From NCBI RefSeq assembly GCF_000002425.4, contig NC_037259.1, positions 617,475 to 681,474 on the forward strand: DNA of 64,000 bases, in the 5' to 3' direction. The DNA comes from Physcomitrium patens (taxonomy: Eukaryota; Streptophyta; Bryopsida; Funariales; Funariaceae). Below, one piece after another: positions 12,514 through 23,521 of the stretch. Made by a program: the position numbers and the translations under genes. Every line of letters starts with the position of its first letter. The first letter of the stretch is position 1. The notes below the pieces were generated by a model. That model saw nothing but the letters and a program-made list of their open reading frames with translations. It did no database searches and had not been told where the DNA came from.

Positions 12514-12635
12514 TGGGTTGAGTTTAACTCCAAGAGGTAAGATATTCTTTTGTCATAGACTTGGAATTGGAACAGTAGCTAGAGCTTCCTTAGAAATTGC
12601 ACCTCCGAGAAGATCTTTCAATGGATAGGATGTTT

Positions 12636-12991
12636 CCCAAAACTACGTAGAAAATGGAATAGCTTGAAATAGAACCGAAGTCTCTACAATCAAAACTTCA
12701 TTGAGTTGCCCAACCGATCAGGTCTCATACTGTGTAAGAGGTCCGTAACATGACTTGGATTGGATGTCCCCATAATTGGGTCAAATTGGCCCTTCACAAC
12801 AAGCTCACCTAAATGTTGAATTGGTCCTTTTTCCTTTTATTGACTCTTGGTAAGAATGGCTTGGACACATTCCACCTGATTTATTGAAGAAGCTTGAGGA
12901 TTTTGATTTATCTCCTCTATTTTTTCTTGATTTTGGATCTGTTGATCCCAATTATTAAAATTGGATGGAGCATTATATTACTAATAATTTT
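12636..12991 (-). repeat. Element A-type LTR fragment embedded in element B
   Basis: 12636-12846 matches element A LTR in order (blocks 'cattgagttgcccaaccga', 'aggtctcatactgtgtaaga', 'aattgggtcaaattgg', 'aattggtccttttt', 'ttattgactc'). 12945-12991 continues with 'ggatggagcattatattact' and 'ccccgactg'. About 100 bases of non-LTR sequence separate the halves. It lies between the gag knuckle and protease of B. This is older than the A copy at 1-7723, or was carried by the B family. Confidence 0.7.
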
Positions 12992-13039
12992 ACCCCGACT
13001 GCTTGCAATTTCCACATATTTGTGCATAATTGTCATTAG

Positions 13040-14280
13040 CTCTAGGATTGAGACATTCACTGGCATAATGACTAATCTGTCTGCAACAAAAACAATGAAG
13101 TGGTCTTCTTGCACCCTCATCAAGCATATTGGATGTCTCCACCAATATATACCTACTAGGTTTGTTCTATATAGGATTAGAAAATGATTCTGATTGTTCC
13201 ATTGGTATGAAGGGTACTTGGTTTGATGACATCGGTGGAACATATTGATGATATCTCTACTGCTCCTTCTTGTAGTTCTGGAGGTTTGATGCATATTCTT
13301 GATTAAAATTGGAACTTTGAAAGTTATTAAATGCTCGATTTTGTTGATTAGATCAATTTCCATTCCATTCTGTTACCAAATGACCATGGCCCTTATAATT
13401 ATTGCACCATACATTGATCCTAGTATTTGTAGGCTTATGCCTCTTCTCCTTATCCTTGCCCATATTAACAGCCATTTCTTCCATTTTCTTCATCAGGTTC
13501 AATAACAAGGCTTCATTGGAATCAATAGTATGATTCCATTGCCTCTCCTGGATCCATTTTACTAGTCATTAATCTTTCTCGAAGTTGATCTTCAAAACCA
13601 ATTGGGCAAAAATGGATTAAAAATGCATTCTTCAATGCTTTCCAATTGAGAAATTGACCCACTGGTTGACGGTTGTACCATTCAAACGCCATGTCCTTTA
13701 AGGTTGCTGACAACCATCGTAACCAAATATCTTCAGTTCTTCCATTATTGGCTATACATACTATCAGAAATTGAGACAAATATTCATAGAGATCCGCATC
13801 TAAAAAACTCCTAAAAGTAAGAAATGGAGCCACGCTTGTTGTGCGATCACTCACGCCATTCATTTATATCGCTATTGAAATGGCTAGATCACCCGTCACC
13901 ATTAAAGAGAACAATGTTCCACTTAATCTTTTGTCAAAACAACTGGCACCTTTTCCAATTGATTGTTCTGAATTTTCAAGTTTCATCAATTTATTATTAT
14001 TGTCCCTTACTAAGTTAGTCGGTTGAATTGGGGGTGAAAATGACAGATTTTGAAATACACTAAATTGGCCCCTATTGACCATTAATTTATGCCACTCTAA
14101 AGAACCAATTTTGACGGAATTAAAAGCTTCAATTATTGAAAACGTATCCAATGGAGTATCCAATTCTTCTATGATTCTCTCACTCGTAATTAACGGCCTC
14201 AAGGGAAACATTGGTCTATTGACCAAATTTTTTGCGAGTGCTCTTAGCAATTTCTCTAACGGTATATCTTGCTAAAATAT
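13040..14280 (-). pseudogene. Element B gag with CCHC zinc knuckle, broken
   Basis: 14250-13864 is an N-terminal gag piece. 13863-13522 has the retrotransposon gag core with its Trp landmarks (DIWLRWLSATLKDMAFEWYN, FLNWKALKNAFLIHFCP, DQLRERLMTSKM). A zinc knuckle C-x2-C-x4-H-x4-C is readable at about 13095-13050 in a different frame (CFCCRQISHYASEC). Sequence 13100-13500 is a low-complexity polar linker. Frameshifts split the gene. Confidence 0.75.
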
Positions 14281-14570
14281 TTGATGTCGATCAACTTCTA
14301 GTTATACTTGGATATGTCGACAGGCATACAACCATGGTTTAATCCAACTTTGTCGATGATTTCTTTTTAACTTCCGTTCTTACTTGTTACGCAATAAATT
14401 TCTTGCTTGCAATCTCTCTATTCTTTCTTTCGACTTCTGTATTCTCTTTATTGTTAAGTTCTCATTCTTAATAATCATACTCTTTCATTATATTCTACTA
14501 AATTTACTTTCTATCTCCCATCTAATTAAACCGGCAGTTAATTTCTAACACTCAATGCTATTATCTATCC

Positions 14571-14588
14571 TTGGCAGCGGCACCAAAA
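14571..14588 (-). other. Primer-binding site of element B (tRNA-Asp-like)
   Basis: Minus strand reads TTTTGGTGCCGCTGCCAA immediately after the LTR end (...AATCACA). It resembles the TGGCGCCGTTGCCGGGG site complementary to the tRNA-Asp 3' end, the usual primer of Athila/Tat-type plant elements, with a few mismatches. Confidence 0.75.
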
Positions 14589-15333
14589 TGTGATTGTCGT
14601 TTTACTTATTCTACAATTCCTTTCAAAATAAACTTATATTTGAGAATTCAAATATAGGGAAAGACTAAGTGCATGAGTTTTGCTTGTTAGGGTCACACAA
14701 TTAACTGTATTCCAAACCACTAAAACACTAAGAAATACTACAATGCTTTCTCCCAATAATAATACTCCTTCATCAATTGATAACAACAGTGTGCAATCCT
14801 ACACTCTCAAAAGACCGCTCAAAACACATAATTTTCATCCAACACCAGAAATAACAGACTTCACTCCAACCAATCTAAATTTACAAAATTTCTATAATCA
14901 CCAACTTTTTTGTCCAAAACACACACAACTCTCAACAAACAACAATCATAATCTTCCAATAACTCCTCATATAATTCAATCACTCAATATTCCAATTACA
15001 TAATCAATAACTCATAAATCAATCTTTGATTAATTTCACAGACTCACTTCTCAATATTCAGAAACTATCCATTATTCTTCAACAACAAAGAAAACAAAGA
15101 AACAAAGAGGAAGCACCAAGCTTACTCGGGTTCATGACTATCACAGTCCGGCACCCAACAAACTTCTACAACTCTTATATAATTGCTCGTGATTCTCAGA
15201 TTCTAACCATAATTCTGTAATTAACCGCTTTTAATAACTAAAACAATCATCCATCCTCCTGAACTGACTATTCTATCGACTATTAGTCTATTTTATCAAT
15301 ATCTTATAGAAACGAACTAATATCTATTCTACA
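14589..15333 (-). repeat. 5' LTR of element B
   Basis: 745 bp, beginning TGTAGAATAG at 15333 and ending CACA at 14589 on the minus strand. The outer two thirds match the truncated 3' LTR at 7724-8242 almost base for base. It carries a single copy of the 'gccagactgtgatagtcatgaa'-type module that is amplified in the solo LTR at 22.4 kb. The five bases outside (AGCCA, 15334-15338) are the expected target duplication; the partner lies outside the window. Confidence 0.85.
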
Positions 15334-16260
15334 AGCCAGCTTTTCTATAATATAAATATAAGACAAGTTCTCTCTAATGCTTTTTCTCTTACTCAAAAAG
15401 AAGTTTGAAGCAAACCACATCAATGTATATATCTTTTGCTTCCAAATACACATTAGAAGTAGACGGTGAAGAAGCTGTAGAATAATTGGTGTATATATGT
15501 GGCATAATTGAAGAACATTTATCTTGTCGTTGTTGAAATAAATGGTTATTGTACTTTATAGCTTGACAAATGGCTTCATTGAGTGTTTGAGGATTTTTCA
15601 TAGACAACAATAAGTCCTTGACAACATTTCTTAATTTCCAATAAAATTGGCTCATCAACGCATTTTTTCTTCAATTTATATCACATGCTAATTGTCAAAA
15701 ATTAGAGACATATATTAATGTAGAATGCATTTCTTTTCAAAGACTTTGAATTTTAATTATTGAAGAATGAACCTTATCATATTCACCAAATGCTTCTCTA
15801 AATGCTACCAAAAATGCTTCAAAATTGTGTAATAAAAGAGAATTCTTTTCAAATAATGGAACAAATCAAGATAAAGCTTGATTTGAGAGTAAGGTTCCAA
15901 CCAAACCAACATAAGATGCTTTAGTAAAATATCATTGAAGTTGAAGGAAGATAATTAGTTGTACTTGATTTACAAAGCCATGAAATTTTGAGCGGGTGCC
16001 ATCAATTTTTTTCAGAAGGCTAATCCTTGATTCTTTTATTATTATTATTATCAAATCATTATCTTGAGTGGATGCAGCTCCCATGTTTGTTGAAGCAAAT
16101 ATAGTCGTTTGAGAATTTGGAAATACTATTGCCATTTGATGTGGTGGTTGAGGCACTCTAGCTCCTTGACTATTATATATGGTCATATATAATTCTTCAT
16201 TCTGCTTCGACAAAGTCTCTGTCCTGATTGTCAATGCTTTAAGAGCATTAATAATAGAAT
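15334..16260 (-). pseudogene. Chromovirus C' gag, split by element B
   Basis: The minus strand shows the family C gag order: a Gln/Leu-rich N-terminal helix at 16234-16150, a KIDGTRSKFHGFVNQVQL-like core, then decayed capsid sequence. 15658-15389 gives QFYWKLRNVVKDLL, NPQTLNEAICQAIKYNNHLF and ending DIYIDVVCFKLLFE. The frame continues across 15389-15334 to a knuckle start (about YLYY-KAG), exactly where element B begins. The rest of C' should lie to the left of element A, outside the window. Confidence 0.75.
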
Positions 16261-16330
16261 CTAACTTGATTTCTTTGGAGTTTTTTATATTGAATTTTTA
16301 AAAAAAAATCAAAAAAATACATGCGTTCAA

Positions 16331-16367
<37 letters not shown>

Positions 16368-16620
16368 ATAGTATAAAGAAAAAAAATCAAAAGAATATTA
16401 AGAAAAGAACAATATTAGTTTAGGAAAAGATAATCCGCAACCTCTAAAATATTATAGTACTTCTAAAAAGAGGAATAATCTACTCTCTATCAAGAAAGAC
16501 CAAGCTTTTAATATTATTTTATGGTAGTTTTGACAAACTTTTAGGAATCATATACAAAACAAGGATTTAAGACCAAAAAATAGAGTTAGCTCGATATTAG
16601 AATAATAATTGGATACAAGG
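16261..16620 (-). other. C' untranslated leader with poly-A run
   Basis: Minus-strand leader between LTR and gag. It shares the 'ggttgcggattatctt' block with C5 leader sequence at 38740-38760. A decayed primer site reads CTAATATCGAGCT at about 16595-16605. 16327-16364 is an A run of about 38 bases (T run on the coding strand), which is a simple repeat and not a retroposon tail. Confidence 0.55.
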
Positions 16621-17023
16621 CAAAAAGGTCCTAACTAAACCAAAAGAAATGAGTTCTTGAGACTAAGGATCCTCTCAGCCTCAACTCCTATATATACTAA
16701 GTCCTAGGAAGCTTCTTGAGAAGTTTTCATGAGGCTTGAGAATAAAACAAGCCTAAGATTTTTCTCTGGCAACTTCCTAAATCATCTAAAGCCGCTTAGA
16801 AACCTTCTAGGATCTCCTATGACCTTTTAGAACTTTCTTAGAATCTATTAGAATCTTTTGGAACCTTTTTAAAAGCTAGTAGAATCTTCTTGAATCTTTT
16901 GGAACCTTCTAGGATCTACAAAAATCTTTTTAAAACCTTCTAGAATCTCCTAAAATCTTCCCAAATCTTCTATGGTTGTATATTTGTGACACTTAGGTAA
17001 CAAGTATGTATATATCTATGACA
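16620..17023 (-). repeat. LTR shared by C' and C1
   Basis: The outer end on the minus strand is TGTCATAGATATATAC at 17023, and the inner edge is near 16620. It has a TATA-like 'agtatatatagg' near 16690. Its U3 contains degenerate, roughly 15-20 bp reiterations of a 'ccttctagaatctt' module across 16790-16970, unlike the C5 LTR. It is preceded by a purine tract (AAAAGGGAGGATAA) of C1 and followed by leader and gag of C', so one LTR serves both. Confidence 0.6.
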
Positions 17024-17029
17024 TTATCC

Positions 17030-18090
17030 TCCCTTTTAGGAACAAGTTCTATAAAAAGCGGTGATCATATATTAAGAAAGTCTAAGATGAGACAAATTGT
17101 ATTTGCCACGTATTTTGATCTTTGTTTCCTTTGAAGATAGTTCATAGGTCCTCTCAGTCATTTGTAATGTCCCATTCTAAGGTAGGAAGACCAACTTCCA
17201 ATAAAATTATTAAACATTGAGAGTCTTTTCCTAGGTAGTGATATCAAATGTATTATTGTCAAGGATAAGAACATGATAAAAAAAAATAAACAAGTGAGAC
17301 TTCTCTCAAATAAAGATGACAAAATAAAAATAATTTGATATATATATTAAGAAAGAAACTGGAATAGCTATTGCCAAAAGACAAGAAAACTAGAGACCCT
17401 TGAAACTAGACTGGAAGCAAGAAAGGAGTTGACAAGAGTGAAGAAGGCTTCACTCTTGTCTCTATATATACTATCTTACTAGGGGCTATGTGGCAATGTT
17501 CTATAGGACCTCCAATATGTATTGACTTTGTAGGACACATGTCTTGACTTACAAGGTAAGTTTTTTTTACGTGTAGGCCATATAGTTAGCTTGGTCTTCA
17601 AGCTAATAATATGTGTGGCACATGGCCAATTTATTGACCACGTTTTTAATCCCAAAAAGTCAATTAAAGACACCTATAAAGTCAAAGCAGTATCTATGAA
17701 GGTTCTAGGAAGCTTCTATACCAAATACTATAGAATTAACTTACTTTTATCTACTTTTATTTACTTCTACATATTTATACGTATAATTACTAGCTTACAT
17801 ACGTATGTCCATGACAATTGTATCTCATCATCTATTCAAGGAAGAACATGTCATTTTTAAAGGTCTTCATCCATATTATATCATCTTGAAGGTTATATTA
17901 ATTACAATATCTTGTCTAGTAAGTCAACAAATGATGGCTCTTAAGTTGAGTCTACCGGTTATTGATTTTCTATTTTCTTGATGCCACAATTATATAAAAA
18001 TTACAAACAAAGATAGAAGGTAGAATGCAAACTTTCTTGAATTGTGTTTCATTTATAGCAAAGGTTTGCTATGCTTTATCTTAATTTAGA
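17030..18090 (-). pseudogene. C1 accessory frame after the chromodomain, broken
   Basis: After removing the solo LTR, this region aligns with 43340-43880 of C5. The end of the frame is closely shared: minus strand 17160-17063 reads GHYK, LRGPMNYLQRKQRSKYVANT and ICLILDFLNI then stop, against GHYRWLRGPINHLQREQRSE... ending CRIIDFLNI in C5. No known domain is recognised. One TGA interrupts the C1 copy. Confidence 0.6.
17257..17816 (-). repeat. Solo LTR of chromovirus family C
   Basis: 560 bp, TGTCATGG at 17816 to CCTTGACA at 17257 on the minus strand, matching C5 LTRs along its whole length. It is flanked by ATTAT and ATTGT (plus strand), a target duplication with one change. It interrupts the accessory frame of C1, whose sequence resumes on the other side. 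Confidence 0.85.
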
Positions 18091-18217
18091 TGGATGTCAT
18101 TGATGAAAAGCCTCCACCATCTTTGTTGCATTTGTAAGATTCTTTGTTAGCTCCCATACACATTTATTAATATCATATCTGTGCCAATGGAAAAGATATT
18201 TCAATTTATTTTGGCAC
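18091..18217 (-). pseudogene. C1 chromodomain, C-terminal part
   Basis: The minus strand matches the C5 chromodomain end ('cattggcacagatatgatattaata', 'tgggagctaacaaagaatctta', 'gtggaggcttttcatca'). The N-terminal part resumes at 19660 beyond the solo D LTR (AAGTAGAAGAAGTTTTGGATTC on the minus strand). The chromodomain would guide integration to marked chromatin. Confidence 0.75.
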
Positions 18218-19659
18218 TGTCATGTTATAACATGACTATATGATAAAAGATGATAATATAGATCTAATTATAAAAGAATCAAGTTAAAAGATAAAGTAGA
18301 AAATATGGATAAAAGATAGGAAGGGAATAAAACTTTTAATAGTAGTTTTGCCTTTTAAAAAAGTGACTTCTACTTACTTTGTAGGACCATAAATAAAACA
18401 AAATAAGATAGATTGGAAAGATAAATGATATAAGTATCTTTAGAAAAAAGTTAAGAGTAAATTCTAGCAAAACTTACCTAGAAAAATTAGATATTGATAT
18501 CCAAAGAGAACTAGTTATGAACCAGGGTCAAAATCAAACCGTGAGGCACAAAACCAAGCCTCGATGATAATTTTGGGATTCTTTTGTAAAAAAAAGAATA
18601 AGATTTGATAGTAAAATAGATAAGATTTTTATAAGCATAGTTTTTGTATGATTTGGATTTTTAATGACTTTGTAAGAGCTTTACAAAGTAAGTTTGTTTT
18701 TGGATGACTTGAATTTTGTGAAATAAAATAGGGTTGATGTTTTGGACAATTTTAAAAGTTTTGTAGTAGATCTATAGGTAAAATTTTGTAGATTAATGGT
18801 TACAATTTTTCTTAATATGCGTTATAAATTTTAGCTATATTTAATTGTTAAATTGAGGTTTATTGAGGTTTAAGTGGATCAAAGTCTCAAAAAGTAGAAT
18901 TTTAGGTCTAGTGAAGATTTATAAGATTTTTTGCAATCTATTGGTTGGATTGAAATGAAATTTATAAGTAAAGATAGTAGACTTGTTTTTTTTATGTATC
19001 TCAGAATTTTGAGATCAATTGAATGGTGAAAAGAAGAGATATTGGCTCTAGAAGACTGGTATCAAGGTCAAAGAAGGAGGCCAACCAATACCCAAGCACA
19101 TTTTTGAGGTTATTGTCTATTTGGTAATTTCAATCATATTTAAATTTTTTATGCTTGTTTTCAACTCAATTGTTAAAAAAATTACAAATTTTGAGTTTAA
19201 ATCAATAGTTCATTCATTAATTATTAATGTTTAAAACTATTGTAGGAATTACTAGGATTTGGTTAGGATTTGATTTAAAATTAGGATTTGATTAGGATTT
19301 GATTTAGGATTTATAATTTATTAGAATTTTTTTAAGATTTGAGATTTAGTTAGTTTTTGGCCTAAAGTTTAAATGAAGTCCAATAGGATTTTAACTAGGA
19401 TTAAATATAGATTGAATTGAGATGTATTTGAGATATATTTGTGATCAATCTAATATTTCTTTAAGATTTCTTATTATTTCTTTGTAATTCCTTTGAAGTT
19501 TCTTTGAATTTGAATAAAAATTGCTTAATATTATTATGGTCTAATTAGAATTTAATTAATGTTCTATTAGAATTAGGATTTTGCTGTTGTAATTTTCATT
19601 CTATTTTCTTTAGTCAGGTGCCCAAAGTATTTTCAAGCAAGACTTCATGTATTACAATA
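18218..19659 (+). repeat. Solo LTR of family D, copy 1
   Basis: 1442 bp, starting TGTCATGTTATAACATG and ending CATGTATTACAATA, flanked by GCAC and GCAT as a probable 4 bp target duplication. It splits the C1 chromodomain. It contains a short tract of 'aggatttgattagg' reiterations at 19255-19330 that is much longer in copy 2. No coding sequence is seen. Confidence 0.75.
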
Positions 19660-22198
19660 GCATCCCTTAGAATCCAAAACTTCTTCTACTTTAAATTCTT
19701 AATTATTGTTCATTTCTTTAAAAAGAAGTGGAACTTATCTTCTTCTTGGTATGTTCATACTTTTATATGCTTCAAGAAGAAATATGTGGAAGACATGATG
19801 GATCTTCATTAATTTTGGTAGATGTAATTCATAAGAAATTGGATTGATTTGTCTACTAATAGAAAAAGGTCCAAGCTTGCAATAATCCAACTTATCACAA
19901 GGATGAATAGTCTTAATATAATGACAAAGTAACCATGCCTTGTCACCTACATTAAATTGTAGCTGTTCCTTTTGATAGGCATTTGCATTCATCTTTTGTC
20001 GTTCTTGAGCTTCCTTCAATTGCACCTTCATTGTTTCATGTAGCTCTAACAAACAATTAGCTAAATCTTTTATTGCATGATTATCAACTTTTGAAAAGTA
20101 AAAAGTATCAAGTCATGAATAATAACCATAATTTGTAAAGAAAGGTGTTTGTTGTATAGAAGAATGCACCATATTATTATAAGTAAAATTTGCCAATGAT
20201 AAAAGAGTTTTTCAATCATCTTGTTGGTAATTAATCATACACCTAAAATATTGCTCCAAAACTTAATTTATACACTTTATCTGTTAATCAATTTGAGGAT
20301 GAAAGGCCAAAGATAGCTTTATGTCTACCTTTAGAAACTTAAAAAGGATTCTTTAAAATCTTAATACAAATTGAGTATCCCTATCCATACAATATCCTTG
20401 GACAATCCATGATATCAATAGATATTGTCAAGAAAAAGCTTGGCTTTTTCTTTACTTGTGATAGATTTTGTACAAGGTACAAAATGTACTATTTTTGTAA
20501 AATGATCTATTATCACAAATATAAAATCATACAAACTTGAGACTAGAAGATCCGTGATAAAATCCATAGAAACAAAAGACCACAATTGTTTTAAAATAGG
20601 TAGTAGTTGAAGAAGTTCGTAAGATTGATGATAGAGAGTTTTTAATCTTGAGGAAATATCACATGTTTGAACAAAATCTTTGACTGTCTTTCATATTTGC
20701 AACTACCAAAAATTTTTAGATATGAGCTTTAAAGTCTTATTGTATCCAAAATATCCAACTGTTAGAAAATCGTGGCGTGCTTGAAGAACACGTAAACATA
20801 CTTCTTTTTTTTGAACATATAGGCATCCTTCAGAATAGAGTAGGTTGTTTTTGAATTCAAATTTGGAAGCATTATGAGACTTGGAAAAAAGATTCTTAAT
20901 ATCATGAACAAGAAGATTAGAAGACATACTTGATTAAATTTATTTGACAAAAGTTGAATCAACAGTCAATGTTGATTTCATTATGTAAAGATGAAAATGC
21001 TTAGGCTTCAAAAAAATTGTTCTTTGTTGATCAAAAGATGAATTTTCTTCTTTTGGTGCAAGATAAGAATGTCTGAAAAGGGCGTCTCACAAACCTTCTT
21101 ATTTTTAGGTCAATATGTGATCTTAAAATCAAATCTTCATAAAGACATGCTCCAATAAACTTGGCAACAATTCAAAACACATGTTGACATAAAGTATTTG
21201 AGATTCTTGTGATCTGCATATACAATAATTGGATTAAAATTACCTTCTAAATAATGGTGCCATTTCTGAAAAGAATCTATAATTACAAGAAGCTCTTTGT
21301 CATGGATTAATCTTGATTATTGAAAATTTCATGGAATGAAAAGCTACTAGATGAAGTTTATTATCTATTTTTATTTGTAATAATATGGCATCCAAAGCAA
21401 AGTTTGATGTATTTATTTCTATAAAGAATACTTTGAAGAAGTCAACAAGATACAAGATTGATGCAAAAACAAAGGCTATCCTTAAAGCTTTAAATGTTGC
21501 TTCCACTTCTTGATTCCATTGAAGTTTGTCTTTACAAGTCAAACGTATAAGTAGAGCTACAACTCAAAAGAAGTATTTGATGAAGATCCAATAGTAGTTG
21601 GCAAATCTCAAAAAATATTGGACATCTTATACCATTTTTGAGATCTTCTAATTTATAAAAATTTGAACATTCTTAGAATCCATCATAAGTCCATCATTTG
21701 AAATAATATAACCTAAGAAGTCAACTTAAGTAGTATGGAATTATATTTTTTTATTTTAGCATAAAATCTTGCATCTCTTAATTTTTGTAATACACAACAA
21801 ATATAAAGTTTATCTATTTTTGTATTCTTAGAATAGATGAAGATATCGTCTAGATAATAAACAACAAAATCGTCCAAAAACTCTCAAAAAATATTATTCA
21901 TAAGATGTTGAAAAGCTATTGGTATATTTGTAAGTCCAAAAGGCATAACATTATATTCAAAATGTCCATAATTGATTCAAAATACAATCTTCCATTCATG
22001 TCTTTTTTTGATGCATACCACATTGTATGTTATTTATAGATATATTTTTGTATAGATCTTAGCTTAATTTAATTAATCAAAAAGTCTAGATATTAAATGT
22101 AATAGGTATCTATTTTCATGGTGATCTTCTTGAGTCCTCAATAATCAATATACATCTAAAATAATCTATCTTTTTTCTTTAGAAATAAAATTAGGGCT
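19660..22198 (-). pseudogene. C1 pol: RT, RNase H, integrase, broken
   Basis: From the 3' side: integrase tail and tether at 20052-19735 (VQLKEAQERQKMNANAYQKE, GDKAWLLCHYIKT, HHVFHIFLLE), core around 20300-20650, HHCC zinc region at 20927-20703 (ARHDFLTVGYFGYNKTLKLI), RNase H at 21542-21300 (FKVFFIEINTSNFALDAILL), then RT to 22198 with the FLDDFV region near 21860. Many stops. It parallels 40480-43100 of C5. Confidence 0.75.
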
Positions 22199-23033
22199 TG
22201 TAGAATAGGTAAATAAACTTTGTAGTAAGTTATTGATTGGTTATTGATAACCTTAAAAATTAGACTGATGGTTAGGCAATTTAGTTGGTAACAGTAGGTT
22301 GTTAGTGGAATAAATGGTTAAGAATTTAAAGAGTCATAACCTTTGGCATTTGCTGGCTGACGGTCCATCTTTTTGGTAGGATAAAGACGTTGAGGAAAGA
22401 AAGATCGGAGCAAGACTGTGAGAGTCGTAAGCTGAGGCAAGTCTGTGAGAGTCGTAAGCGAAGGGCCAGACTGTGAGAGTTGTAAGCTAAGGGCCAAACT
22501 ATGAGAGTCGTAAGCCAAGGACCAAACTGTGAGAGTCATAAGCCAATGGCCAAACTGTGATAGTCGTAAGCCAAGGCAAGCTTGGTGCTACCTCTTTTTG
22601 TTTCTTTGTTGTTGACAAGTAATGGATAGTTTTTGAATATTGAGAAGTTAGTCTGGAGTGCCAAACTATGATAGTCGTAAGCCGAGATATTGAATTCTGT
22701 GTGATGAATTGAAAAACTAAATACAATAGGTAAGCTAGAAATCAGTAATTGAATATATATAAACCACAAAGAGAGTAAGTGGGAGATAAACGGATAAGAA
22801 TATGGAAGTATTGTTGAATTGATAGTCGTAGAATGGATTATGGGTTGAATTAAGATGGAAGTAGTAAGCCTTGGTGTTTTGTAGTTTGATAATTGATTTC
22901 AGATAGCCAAAGTACAGTCAATTGTGACACTAATAGACCCAATTCATGTAACCAGTCTTTTCCCGTGTTCGAACCTACATCTATTAGTTCAATTGCTTTG
23001 GTATATTGAAGCTTGAACATAAAGAGAACAATA
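22199..23033 (+). repeat. Solo B-type LTR with amplified 29-30 bp module
   Basis: Starts TGTAGAATAG like element B's LTRs and is flanked by GGGCT on both sides (22194-22198 and 23034-23038), interrupting C1 RT. Blocks 'aagcttggtgctacctcttt', 'gtaatggatagtttt' and 'gaatattgagaagt' match the B LTR in order. It is 835 bp against 745 bp in B, the difference being mostly a tandem array at 22408-22580. Confidence 0.85.
22408..22690 (+). repeat. Tandem array, about 29 bp unit, six copies plus one
   Basis: Six consecutive units of the type 'ccaaactgtgagagtcgtaa' plus 'gccaagg' at 22408-22580, and a seventh at 22656-22690. The element B LTRs hold only one unit at the same place (8050-8075 and 15140-15165, opposite strand). 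Units differ at a few positions, so the expansion is not recent. Confidence 0.85.
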
Positions 23034-23521
23034 GGGCTCTTGCTAGAGATTTGGAATGGAGTATGAAGTTTTTGGCTAGATTTTCTTCAATATACTCTTT
23101 GAATTTAGCCAACTCATTTTATGATAAATTATAGATTAGTCCAAATGGCAGTTGTACTCTTTCTTGAAGGTCAATTGAGTAAACATAGGGACAATGTTCT
23201 GAAAGAGAATCTGCATCTTTTTTTCAAATGCATCTTGAAATTCTTGATATTGGCCTGGAATGCCACTTAAAGTCTATGCACCATTAAAAATAGGTGTGGC
23301 ATAAATGATACAAGGTGATCTTTTTTTGGCACCATGTAAGAAAGCTCTAGCATCTATAAACATAGGTTTAATTATATTAGACTTGTAATTTTTTACTTGA
23401 TTAATTACACTCTAAATTATACTTTTAAAAAAGTTGAGAGTATGATAAACCCAATCTACTCAAGGATTATATTTTTCTAATAAAGATAAGCCTAAAATAA
23501 TTTAATTAGAAGGAGATCTAA
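23034..23521 (-). pseudogene. C1 protease to RT junction, broken
   Basis: Minus-strand sequence matching C2 27780-28080 ('agttgtactctttcttgaaggtcaattgag', 'ggaatgccacttaaagt', 'ttataatttt' region). It holds the end of the protease and the RT approach. It stops abruptly at the start of the C2 LTR. The rest of C1 (gag and 5' LTR) is not found next to C2's far end, so it was lost. Confidence 0.65.

Larger units (their letters stand above)
7724..15333 (-). mobile_element. Ty3/gypsy LTR retrotransposon B (tRNA-Asp-like PBS)
   Basis: A minus-strand element: 5' LTR 14589-15333, PBS, gag with CCHC knuckle, protease, RT, RNase H, integrase, purine tract, then 3' LTR 7724-8242 cut short by insertion of element A. 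The PBS type and the RT box belong to the plant non-chromovirus (Tat/Athila-like) group. The 5' LTR lies directly against a chromovirus gag reading frame (15334 onward), so B inserted into that element. Reading frames are broken throughout. Confidence 0.85.
17024..23521 (-). mobile_element. Chromovirus copy C1, 3' two thirds, with three inserted solo LTRs
   Basis: A minus-strand family C element from its purine tract at about 17024 back to the protease, where copy C2 cuts it off at 23521. It is interrupted by a solo C LTR (17257-17816), a solo D LTR (18218-19659) and a solo B-type LTR (22199-23033). Internal order read on the minus strand: protease/RT start, RT, RNase H, integrase, chromodomain, accessory reading frame. 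Confidence 0.8.

Noticed and set aside
16327-16364. Poly-A tail of a LINE or SINE
   Set aside because: No target duplication or upstream element on the plus strand; lies within the chromovirus leader.
22408-22690. CRISPR-like array
   Set aside because: Units are contiguous with no unique spacers, inside a plant LTR.
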